Of a DNA stretch of 10,976 bases, positions 1 to 6,191 are shown piece after piece. The notes beneath the pieces were generated by a model that ran no database searches, was not told the DNA's origin, and worked only from the letters and a program-made list of their open reading frames with translations. Positions within the stretch are counted from its first letter, which is position 1. Every line of letters starts with the position of its first letter. The DNA is from an uncultured bacterium. Its GTDB lineage: Bacteria; CALINM01. A program made the translations under genes and the position numbers. The stretch covers positions 1-10,976 of the forward strand of contig CALINM010000234.1 of the NCBI GenBank assembly GCA_938045315.1, read 5' to 3'.

Positions 1-1175
1 TTGAAAATATGGGCTTGGGGGAAGATAATAAAAGTACCATTAATGTTTTTAGAAATTTAGGAGTTAAGATTAATAGATTAAAATCAAAATGCGTAGTTGA
101 AGGGGTGGGGATTCGTGGGCTTAGGGAGCCATTTTGTGTTCTCGATGCAGGTAATTCGGGGACAACAATAAGAATAGTAAGTGGAATTTTATCTGCTCAG
201 AACTTCTTTTCAGTTATTAGTGGGGATAAATACTTAGTTAAAAGACCTATGAAAAGGATAATAGAGCCATTGAGCATGATGGGGGCAAAAATTGTAGGTA
301 GGGATAATAATTCTTTTCCACCCCTTGCAATCATGGGAAACAAAAAACTAAGGGGAATAAATTATAGTTTAAAAATAGCAAGTGCACAGGTAAAATCATC
401 AATACTTATGGCAGGGATGTATGCTGATGGTGATACAATTGTTACTGAACCTGCCAGGTCGAGGGACCATACTGAAAAATTAATGGAATATCTTGGTATA
501 CCAATAAAAACTATTGATAAGACAATAAAAGTATCGCCAGTTAATAAAATACCACCCTTTAGATTGGTTGTGCCCGGTGATATTTCATCAGCTTCCTTCT
601 TTATCGTTGCTGCAACACTTTTAAAAAATTCATTTGTAGTGATCAAAGATGTATCTCTTAATGAAACAAGAACAGGAATAATTGATGTTCTTATTAGCAT
701 GGGAGCAGATATAAAAATTTCAAATAAAAGAAATGAATGTGGAGAACCTGTGGGTGATATAGTTATAAATGGTGTTGGTAATTTAAAACCTTTTAAGATA
801 AAGGGTGATATAATACCAAGAGTTATTGATGAAATACCAATACTGGCTGTAGCTGGAGCTTTTGCTGATGGAGAGTCTGTGATAGATGATGCACAGGAGT
901 TAAGGGTAAAGGAAAGTGATAGAATTAAATCTATGATAGAGGGATTGAGAAACCTTGGCGTTGAAGTAGAAGAACTACCAGCGGGTATGGTGATTCGTGG
1001 AAAGAGATCATTCGAGTATGGGAAAGTTAATACTTTTGGTGATCACAGAATAGCAATGGCTTTTTATGTTTTTGGGATATGTTCTAATAAGGGATTGGAA
1101 CTTGATGATATTTCATCTGTGAAAATTTCTTTTCCAGACTTTTTTAAAATTATGGAGAATTTAGTTAATGCTTGA
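1..1175 (+). CDS. aroA: 3-phosphoshikimate 1-carboxyvinyltransferase (EPSP synthase), 5'-truncated by the window edge
   Basis: This cytoplasmic enzyme transfers the enolpyruvyl group of PEP to shikimate-3-phosphate, the sixth step of the shikimate pathway to chorismate. The first whole codon is at 3. The ATG at 9 is not the true start: family members are about 425-440 aa, so the roughly 390 residues seen lack about 40 at the N terminus, and the sequence begins just before the helix ending in FRNLGV. Visible signatures are GNSGTT (150-167), RPMKR (243-257), SAQVK (381-395), PGDISSA, the DEIP segment carrying the probable catalytic Asp (828-839), RVKESDR and GDHRIAMA (1038-1061). The RPMKR and SAQVK forms resemble class II enzymes (Bacillus/Agrobacterium type) rather than the E. 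coli class I type; glyphosate response cannot be inferred from this alone. The stop overlaps the start of cmk by 8 nt, suggesting translational coupling. Identity is certain; only the 5' end is missing. Confidence 0.97.
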   Translation, partial: ENMGLGEDNKSTINVFRNLGVKINRLKSKCVVEGVGIRGLREPFCVLDAGNSGTTIRIVSGILSAQNFFSVISGDKYLVKRPMKRIIEPLSMMGAKIVGRDNNSFPPLAIMGNKKLRGINYSLKIASAQVKSSILMAGMYADGDTIVTEPARSRDHTEKLMEYLGIPIKTIDKTIKVSPVNKIPPFRLVVPGDISSASFFIVAATLLKNSFVVIKDVSLNETRTGIIDVLISMGADIKISNKRNECGEPVGDIVINGVGNLKPFKIKGDIIPRVIDEIPILAVAGAFADGESVIDDAQELRVKESDRIKSMIEGLRNLGVEVEELPAGMVIRGKRSFEYGKVNTFGDHRIAMAFYVFGICSNKGLELDDISSVKISFPDFFKIMENLVNA

Positions 1176-1851
1176 GGTTGTAACTATTGACGGGCCTTCT
1201 GGAAGTGGAAAAAGCACCGTTTCAAAAGCTTTAGCGCTTAAATTAAACTATAATTATCTTGATACGGGAGCAATGTATAGGGCTTTCGCCTTTGAAGTTT
1301 TAAGTAAGGGGTTTGAGAATAACAGGGAAAAATATATTGAACTATTAAAAGATTTCCAAATAAAATTTCACTATAATGATGATGGTTCGCAAAGAGTTAT
1401 ATGTAATGGTAAAGATGTGTCAGATTTGATTAGAACGCCAGAGGTTAGTATGTGGGCTTCCACAATTTCTAAGGAAAAAGAAGTAAGGGAGAAAATGGGA
1501 TATTTACAGAGAAAAATGGGTGAAGCAGGTAAATTGGTTGCCGAGGGAAGAGACATGGGTACTATTATTTTTAAAGATGCTTTCGCAAAATTTTTTCTTT
1601 TTGCCACACCAGAAGTGAGGGCATTAAGGCGCTTTAAAGAACTTTTAGAAAAAAATATTAGCACAGATTATGAAGAAGTATTGGAAGATATTAAAAGGAG
1701 AGATGAGCAGGATAGTAATAGAGATATTGCACCTTTAAAACCTGCAGATGATGCTGTTTTAATTGATAGTTCAAAATTAACAGTGGAAGAAGTTGTAAAT
1801 AAAATGTATGTAATTGTTATGGAGAAGAGGCAATTATGGAAATTTATGTAG
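1168..1851 (+). CDS. cmk: Cytidylate kinase
   Basis: This enzyme phosphorylates CMP and dCMP to the diphosphates with ATP, recycling nucleotides from RNA and lipid turnover. The 227 aa product has the normal bacterial length. Visible features are a P-loop GPSGSGKST at residues 9-17, the NMP-site motif LDTGAMYR at 31-38, EGRDMGT at 126-132 (usually GRDIGT) with the substrate-binding Arg-Asp, and the RRDEQDSNRD lid segment near 177-186, whose Arg and Asp residues are typical of Cmk. The ATG at 1168 starts directly at the beta strand before the P-loop and has a GGAG at 1154-1157. The gene overlaps aroA by 8 nt and ispH by 16 nt. Adjacency of cmk, ispH and rpsA is a recurrent bacterial arrangement (recalled). 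Nothing looks broken. Confidence 0.97.
   Translation: MLEVVTIDGPSGSGKSTVSKALALKLNYNYLDTGAMYRAFAFEVLSKGFENNREKYIELLKDFQIKFHYNDDGSQRVICNGKDVSDLIRTPEVSMWASTISKEKEVREKMGYLQRKMGEAGKLVAEGRDMGTIIFKDAFAKFFLFATPEVRALRRFKELLEKNISTDYEEVLEDIKRRDEQDSNRDIAPLKPADDAVLIDSSKLTVEEVVNKMYVIVMEKRQLWKFM
1827..1830 (+). promoter_or_regulatory. Shine-Dalgarno site for ispH
   Basis: GAGG lies 5 nt before the ATG at 1836, with a second GGAG at 1821-1824. Both are inside the end of cmk, so ribosomes reading cmk pass over the site. It supports 1836 as the ispH start. Confidence 0.6.
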
Positions 1852-2678
1852 CTCGCTCTGCTGGTTTTTGTTACGGCGTAAAAAGGGCAATTAATCTGGC
1901 AAAGAAAACGTTGGAAAAAAGTAAATTAAAATGTTTCACTCTGGGGCCTATTATACACAATCCCTCGGTAGTAAAAGAATTGGAAGATCAGGGATTAAAG
2001 GTTGTAAATAAAGTTAGTGATATTAAAAAGGGAACACTAATAATTAGATCCCATGGTATTTCAAAAGAAGATAAAGATTATCTTGACAGAAAAGGAGAGG
2101 AAATTATATTAGTAGATGCTACCTGTCCCTTTGTTGAGAAAGCGCTTGACAAACTTAAAATACTCTCAAAAGAAGGTTATGAGATATTTTATTTAGGTGA
2201 TAAGAATCATCCAGAAGTGAAAGGTTTATTAAGTTATATAAATAATCAGGCTGTAGTATTTGAAAGGCCAGATGATATACCTTGTAAAAAATACAAGAAA
2301 GTTGGGTTAATATCTCAGACAACTCAAAAACCAGAGCTTTTCAAACGATCGGTAGAAAAACTTCTTCCTTTATGTGAGGAATTGAGAGTGTTTAATACAA
2401 TTTGCCAGACAACAACGATAAGGCAGAAAGAAGCAAGAGAACTTGCTAAAAAGGTAGATATTATGATTGTATTGGGTGGTAAAATGAGTGCCAATACAAA
2501 AAAGTTAGCGGAGGTATGTAAAAATGAACTTGAGAATACATATCATATTGAAACAGTAAAGGATTTAAAAAAAAGCTGGTTTAGGGGTGTAAAAAAAGTG
2601 GGTATAACAGCAGGCGCTTCTACACCAAAGGAACATATTGAAGAAGTAATAGAATTTTTAGAAAATTTGGGGGAGTAA
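1836..2678 (+). CDS. ispH: 4-hydroxy-3-methylbut-2-enyl diphosphate reductase
   Basis: IspH (LytB) is the iron-sulfur enzyme of the last MEP-pathway step. It reduces HMBPP to IPP and DMAPP, the precursors of undecaprenyl phosphate, quinones and other isoprenoids. The 280 aa product is a compact single-domain form. The three cluster cysteines are C12 (GFCYGV), C97 (DATCPFV) and C190 (NTICQTT). The substrate-pocket histidines are visible as H41 (IIHNP), H73 (RSHG) and H125, with the proton-relay Glu at 127 (NHPEV). The GGKMSANT segment supplies the Ser/Asn that bind diphosphate. The start at 1836 places the first Cys at residue 12, as in E. coli. The gene overlaps cmk by 16 nt and ends 3 nt before rpsA. 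All key residues are present, so it should be active, and it shows that the organism uses the MEP route. Confidence 0.98.
   Translation: MEIYVARSAGFCYGVKRAINLAKKTLEKSKLKCFTLGPIIHNPSVVKELEDQGLKVVNKVSDIKKGTLIIRSHGISKEDKDYLDRKGEEIILVDATCPFVEKALDKLKILSKEGYEIFYLGDKNHPEVKGLLSYINNQAVVFERPDDIPCKKYKKVGLISQTTQKPELFKRSVEKLLPLCEELRVFNTICQTTTIRQKEARELAKKVDIMIVLGGKMSANTKKLAEVCKNELENTYHIETVKDLKKSWFRGVKKVGITAGASTPKEHIEEVIEFLENLGE
2669..2675 (+). promoter_or_regulatory. Strong Shine-Dalgarno site for rpsA
   Basis: GGGGGAG lies 6 nt before the ATG at 2682 and overlaps the last codons of ispH. It is among the strongest ribosome-binding sites in the window, as expected for a highly expressed ribosomal protein. 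Confidence 0.65.
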
Positions 2679-2681
2679 GAT

Positions 2682-4271
2682 ATGGAAAGTTTTGAAGAAC
2701 TGTTAAAGATGTCAACATTGGAAAACATGGAAGGCGTTGTTAAAGGCCTAATAGTTAGAAAAAGTAATGATGGTATTTTAATTGATTTAAAAAGTAAAGC
2801 AGAGAAATTTGTCCTCCGTTCTGAATTTTTAGAAGAAGAATGGCAGTCCCTTGAGGAAGGTAATGAAATTGAGGTTTATGTTGATTCTGGGAGGGTTTCG
2901 TATGCCAGGGCAAGAAAACTTGTAGCCCTTGCAGAAATAAATGAATATTTTGAGAAAAATAATCCCGTTAAGATAAAGATTATAAAGCCAGTTAACGGCG
3001 GTTTTGTAGCAAATTTTAAGGGGCTTGAATTATTTATACCTAAATCACTGTCTGGAAAGGAAGAATTAAAGGTGGGAGATGTAGTAGAAGCGATGATAAA
3101 AAAAATAGAAGAAGAAGGTAAAAAAATTATAGCTTCAATATCAGATTATCATAAAATAGAGAGAGATAGGAGATTAAGAGATTTTTTTAGTAGCAGAAAA
3201 GTTGGAGATATTGTTGAAGGCGAAATTAAAAGTATGATTGAAAAAGGTATATTTGTTAATGTTGATGGTATTGATTGTTTTGCACCTTTTTCTGAATTAA
3301 CCCATAAAAGAATTAAAAAACCAGCCGAAATGTTTAAGATTGGAGAAAAGGTAAAAGCCAGAATAATTGATTTAAAACCTGAGGAAGGGAAAGTGACACT
3401 AAGTTTAAAATCCTTAGAAGAGGATCCATGGCAGAAGTTTTTAAGAACTTATAAGGAGAATGATAAAGTTAAAGGTGTTGTAAGAAATATAATAGATAAG
3501 GGTGTTTTTGTTGAAATCATTGATGGAGTTGATGGGTTTATACATGTTTCAGAGATATCATGGACCGAGAGGGTTACTAATCCAAAAAAATACTTTAAGG
3601 TTGGGGATCATATCGAATGTCTTATAAAAAAGATTGACATGGAAAATAAAAAAATATCATTGAGTTTTCGTGCTATTTTGGCAAATCCTTGGGAGGATTT
3701 TTTGAGTGAACATGCATTAGGGGCAGTTATGGATTTGAAAGTTAAGAAAATCATTGAACCTGGAATTATTTTAGAACTACCTAACAATTTAGAAGGTTTT
3801 GTTCCCAACGAAAATATTACCTGGAAGTATGTAAATGATGCCAAGAAATTATTAAAAGAGGGAGAAGTTATAAAAGTTAAGTTTGTTTCAGGAGATGTGG
3901 ATAGAAAAAAATTAATTTTTAGTATAAAAGACCTAACAGAAGATCCATGGGAAAACTTTTCGGGGACAAAAAAAGTGGGGGATGAAATTGAGGGAGTGGT
4001 TAAAAAGGTAACTGATAAATTGATAATTGTTGAAGTTGCTCCATTTATTGAAGGTATTGTAAAAAAATCAGAATTTTCAAAGGATGGGAAAGGCAAACTG
4101 CCTGAGGAAGGTAATAAAGTATCTTTTCTAATAAAGGAACTTGATGGCAAAAAGAAACGAGTTATATTAAGTTATATTGACCTTATAAAAAAACGTGATG
4201 AAGAAGCGATGGCTGAAATTAAGAAAATGAATAAAACAAAAGTAACTTTGGGAGATTTTTTTAAATCATAG
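2682..4271 (+). CDS. rpsA: 30S ribosomal protein S1 (six S1 domains)
   Basis: S1 binds mRNA on the 30S subunit and helps initiate translation on weak or structured leaders. The 529 aa product is slightly shorter than E. coli S1 (557 aa). I can place six OB-fold S1 repeats: about 17-82, 94-154, 173-243, 260-330, 346-416 and 430-500. The first two are divergent, as in true S1, where they dock on the ribosome through S2. Repeats 3 to 6 are closer to consensus and are joined by the usual DPW/NPW linkers (residues 248-250, 335-337, 421-423). The N terminus (MESFEELL) and a C-terminal tail with TLGDFF also fit S1 rather than a general S1-domain RNA-binding protein. It follows ispH by 3 nt and precedes sppA by 8 nt. 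In enterobacteria S1 represses its own translation; no matching leader structure can be seen here. Confidence 0.95.
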   Translation: MESFEELLKMSTLENMEGVVKGLIVRKSNDGILIDLKSKAEKFVLRSEFLEEEWQSLEEGNEIEVYVDSGRVSYARARKLVALAEINEYFEKNNPVKIKIIKPVNGGFVANFKGLELFIPKSLSGKEELKVGDVVEAMIKKIEEEGKKIIASISDYHKIERDRRLRDFFSSRKVGDIVEGEIKSMIEKGIFVNVDGIDCFAPFSELTHKRIKKPAEMFKIGEKVKARIIDLKPEEGKVTLSLKSLEEDPWQKFLRTYKENDKVKGVVRNIIDKGVFVEIIDGVDGFIHVSEISWTERVTNPKKYFKVGDHIECLIKKIDMENKKISLSFRAILANPWEDFLSEHALGAVMDLKVKKIIEPGIILELPNNLEGFVPNENITWKYVNDAKKLLKEGEVIKVKFVSGDVDRKKLIFSIKDLTEDPWENFSGTKKVGDEIEGVVKKVTDKLIIVEVAPFIEGIVKKSEFSKDGKGKLPEEGNKVSFLIKELDGKKKRVILSYIDLIKKRDEEAMAEIKKMNKTKVTLGDFFKS

Positions 4272-4279
4272 GTTATGTT

Positions 4280-5179
4280 ATGAGTAGAAAAAGGTTATTT
4301 TTAGCTTTGGTTACGATTTTTGTTCTTTTGGTAGTTTTTCTCACAATAATTTTTTATTTCGAAGATTCTGAAAAGGGATTAGTTGTAAATGATGGTATTG
4401 GTGTAATAGAATTAATAGGTGTTATAAAAGACGGTAAGGAAGAGTTGAGGCAGTTATATGAGTTTGGAAAAAATAACAGGATAAAAGCTATTATAATAAG
4501 AATCGATACACCCGGTGGTGCAGTTGGTCCTTCTCAGGAAATTTACAGTGAAATTTTAAAAATAAAAAAGAAAAAACCAGTAGTAGCCTCAATTGGTACA
4601 ATTGGTGCTTCTGGAGGTTATTATATAGCCAGTGGTGCCAGTAAAATTATAGCGAATCCAGGGAGCATAACAGGAAGCGTTGGTGTTATTATGCAGTTTA
4701 TGAGTTTTGAGAATCTTCTTGGCAAGATTGGTATTAAGGGGAATGTTATAAAAAGTGGTGAGTATAAAGATACTGGTTCTCCTTTCAGGGAGATGACAAA
4801 GGAAGAAAAAGCTTTAATGCAGGCTGTTATTGATGATGTTCACAACCAATTTATTGAGGCAGTTAGTAAAGGAAGAAATTTAAGCAGGCAGGAAGTTGAA
4901 AAGATAGCAGATGGAAGGATTATAACAGGAAAACAGGCTAAGGATCTTAAGCTTGTAGATGATTTGGGTAATTTTAATGATGCCGTTGAAATAGCAAAAA
5001 CACTCTCTGGTATAAAAGGAGAACCTAAGTTAATTTATGGCAAGAAAAAGAAGAGTATGTTTTTTGATTTGTTGGGTGAGTTTTCTGACAAGGATGCGAA
5101 AAACTATTTTTTTCTCCTGCTTTCCGATTTGAGAATACCAAAATACATAATACCTTTGTATAAATATTTAGAAAATTGA
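4280..5179 (+). CDS. sppA: Signal peptide peptidase SppA, short single-domain S49 type
   Basis: This is a membrane-anchored serine protease of MEROPS family S49 that degrades cleaved signal peptides and other membrane-embedded fragments. The 299 aa product starts with a positive N terminus (SRKR) and one hydrophobic segment at residues about 6-27, giving a single anchor with the catalytic domain outside the cytoplasm. The nucleophile is Ser111 in GASGGYY and the general base is Lys163 in SGEYKD. The 52-residue spacing equals that of Bacillus subtilis SppA (Ser147/Lys199), so this is the half-length form with a complete dyad rather than the tandem E. coli type. The conserved DTPGG lies at 76-80. 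The ATG at 4280 is 8 nt after the rpsA stop, and no good Shine-Dalgarno is visible, so it probably depends on ribosomes leaving rpsA. SohB is a related alternative, but the length and motifs favour SppA. Confidence 0.92.
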   Translation: MSRKRLFLALVTIFVLLVVFLTIIFYFEDSEKGLVVNDGIGVIELIGVIKDGKEELRQLYEFGKNNRIKAIIIRIDTPGGAVGPSQEIYSEILKIKKKKPVVASIGTIGASGGYYIASGASKIIANPGSITGSVGVIMQFMSFENLLGKIGIKGNVIKSGEYKDTGSPFREMTKEEKALMQAVIDDVHNQFIEAVSKGRNLSRQEVEKIADGRIITGKQAKDLKLVDDLGNFNDAVEIAKTLSGIKGEPKLIYGKKKKSMFFDLLGEFSDKDAKNYFFLLLSDLRIPKYIIPLYKYLEN

Positions 5180-5184
5180 TACTT

Positions 5185-5667
5185 ATGTTAATCGGTGTAG
5201 TCTCAGATACTCATTTAAAGAAACATGATACTCGATTTTATCACCTTGTTAAGCACTATTTTCATAGTTGTAATATGTTATTACATGCGGGTGATATTGT
5301 TGATCCAGAGATATTTGAAGGAGTTGAAATAAATATTTTTGCCGTGAAAGGGAACATGGACTTAGGGGTTGATCTTCCTTATAAAAGGGTAATTGAGATA
5401 GGAAGTTTTAAGATAGGTTTAATACATGGTTATGGAGCACCTCATGGTATTGAGCAAAGAATCCTGAAAGAGTTTGAAGGTGAAAAGATAGATTGTGTAG
5501 TTTTTGGACATACACATAAATCCTATGTGGGTGAATTTGAAGGAATAAAACTATTTAATCCAGGATCACCTTTTGATAATAGATATGGTTCAAAAAAAAG
5601 CGTAGGCTTTATAGAGGTAAATGGTGAAGAAATAAAATTTAGAATTGAGGAGATTTATTATGATTGA
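5185..5667 (+). CDS. YfcE/MJ0936-family metallophosphoesterase (phosphodiesterase)
   Basis: This is a small calcineurin-like phosphoesterase of about 160 aa. The full metal-ligand set is visible: D8 and H10 (SDTH), D37 (GDIVD), N57 (GNMD), H81 (LIHG), H109 and H111 (GHTH), then NPGSP at 125-129, which is typical of the YfcE/MJ0936 group. Characterised members are Mn-dependent phosphodiesterases active on model substrates; the physiological substrate is generally unknown. I chose the ATG at 5185, which starts directly at the first beta strand (MLIGVVSDTH). A TTG at 5176 would add three residues and overlap the sppA stop. Neither has a clear Shine-Dalgarno, so coupling to sppA is likely. The gene overlaps the HIT gene by 8 nt. 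Cytoplasmic: no signal sequence. The family is certain, the cellular role is not. Confidence 0.9.
   Translation: MLIGVVSDTHLKKHDTRFYHLVKHYFHSCNMLLHAGDIVDPEIFEGVEINIFAVKGNMDLGVDLPYKRVIEIGSFKIGLIHGYGAPHGIEQRILKEFEGEKIDCVVFGHTHKSYVGEFEGIKLFNPGSPFDNRYGSKKSVGFIEVNGEEIKFRIEEIYYD
5647..5652 (+). promoter_or_regulatory. Shine-Dalgarno site fixing the HIT-gene start
   Basis: GAGGAG lies 7 nt before the ATG at 5660. It argues for that ATG over the in-frame TTG at 5645, which would sit on top of this site. It lies within the end of the upstream phosphodiesterase gene. Confidence 0.65.
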
Positions 5668-6172
5668 AAATATATATGCACCATGGAGAAAAGATTTCAT
5701 TGAAAAAAAGGAACCTAAAGAAGAGGGATGTATCTTTTGTAATAGAAGTAAACTTTTGCCTCAATTAGAGAGCCTAGTAGTACACAAAGATAAATATAGC
5801 TTTATTATTTTGAATAAATACCCATATAACAATGGGCACTTGATGGTTGCACCATATAAGCACACCCATGATCTTGGTCATTTATCCATCGATGAGTATA
5901 CAGAAATTATGAAGAACATAATCCTAAGTACAGAAGTTTTAAAAGAAGCATATAATCCACAGGGGTTCAATATTGGTATAAATATAGGGGGAGTTGCAGG
6001 GGCTGGAGTAGCGGATCATTTACACTGGCATATTGTACCAAGATGGAGTGGGGATACTAATTTTATGCCAGTTATTTCGAATACAAAAGTTCTACATGAG
6101 ATTTTATCAGAAACTTTTAATCGTATTTATCCTATATTTCAAAAATTAGAAGAAAAATCTGAAAAATTATAA
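5660..6172 (+). CDS. HIT-family hydrolase/phosphorylase, Ap4A phosphorylase-like
   Basis: A 170 aa histidine-triad protein acting on nucleotide phosphoanhydride or phosphoramidate bonds. The triad is H120, H122 and H124 (DHLHWHIVPRW), with H124 predicted to attack the alpha phosphate. A CIFC pair at residues 24-27, with other histidines such as H60 or H68, probably forms a structural zinc site. The APWR start, the GINIGG...AGAGVADHLHWH block and the following W-x-GDTNFMPV match the bacterial subgroup containing Mycobacterium tuberculosis Rv2613c, an Ap4A phosphorylase (recalled family knowledge). The length of about 170 aa also fits that subgroup better than the 115-140 aa Hint/HinT proteins. 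Likely substrates are therefore diadenosine polyphosphates; this is inference. The start is set by the GAGGAG at 5647-5652. It overlaps the phosphodiesterase by 8 nt and ends 19 nt before mutS. Confidence 0.9.
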   Translation: MIENIYAPWRKDFIEKKEPKEEGCIFCNRSKLLPQLESLVVHKDKYSFIILNKYPYNNGHLMVAPYKHTHDLGHLSIDEYTEIMKNIILSTEVLKEAYNPQGFNIGINIGGVAGAGVADHLHWHIVPRWSGDTNFMPVISNTKVLHEILSETFNRIYPIFQKLEEKSEKL

Positions 6173-6180
6173 ATAATTTT
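6163..6180 (+). repeat. All-A/T inverted repeat at the HIT stop codon
   Basis: Two 8-nt arms, AAAATTAT (6163-6170) and ATAATTTT (6173-6180), flank an AA and span the HIT stop codon (6170-6172), in the widest gap of the window. With no G-C pair the stem is weak and the effective loop would be at least 4 nt. It could be a very weak terminator or pause, but chance in AT-rich DNA is just as likely. Confidence 0.25.
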
Positions 6181-6191
6181 GTTTGCTTATT

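Noticed and set aside
362-700. Open frame of 112 codons on the minus strand within aroA, and similar minus-strand frames in cmk, rpsA, mutS and the nitroreductase gene
   Set aside because: They lie opposite genes with strong family motifs, have low-complexity Ser/Ile/Phe-rich translations, no ribosome-binding sites and no recognisable domains. They are shadows of the coding strand.
2146-2172. TTGACA box inside ispH as a possible internal promoter for rpsA
   Set aside because: No -10-like hexamer is found at 16-18 nt (it reads AAAGAA), and the sequence codes for normal IspH residues.
3634-3660. Promoter-like TTGACA (3634-3639) followed by TATCAT (3655-3660) inside rpsA
   Set aside because: The spacer is 15 nt, short for a sigma-70 promoter, and both boxes encode ordinary S1-domain residues. 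In AT-rich DNA such pairs are frequent.
5176-5184. TTG start at 5176 for the phosphodiesterase, overlapping the sppA stop
   Set aside because: The ATG at 5185 begins exactly at the conserved first beta strand. The TTG adds only three residues and has no better ribosome-binding site.
6183-6191. TTG start at 6183 for mutS
   Set aside because: The ATG at 6192 gives an N terminus that matches other MutS proteins, and the TTG has no Shine-Dalgarno either.
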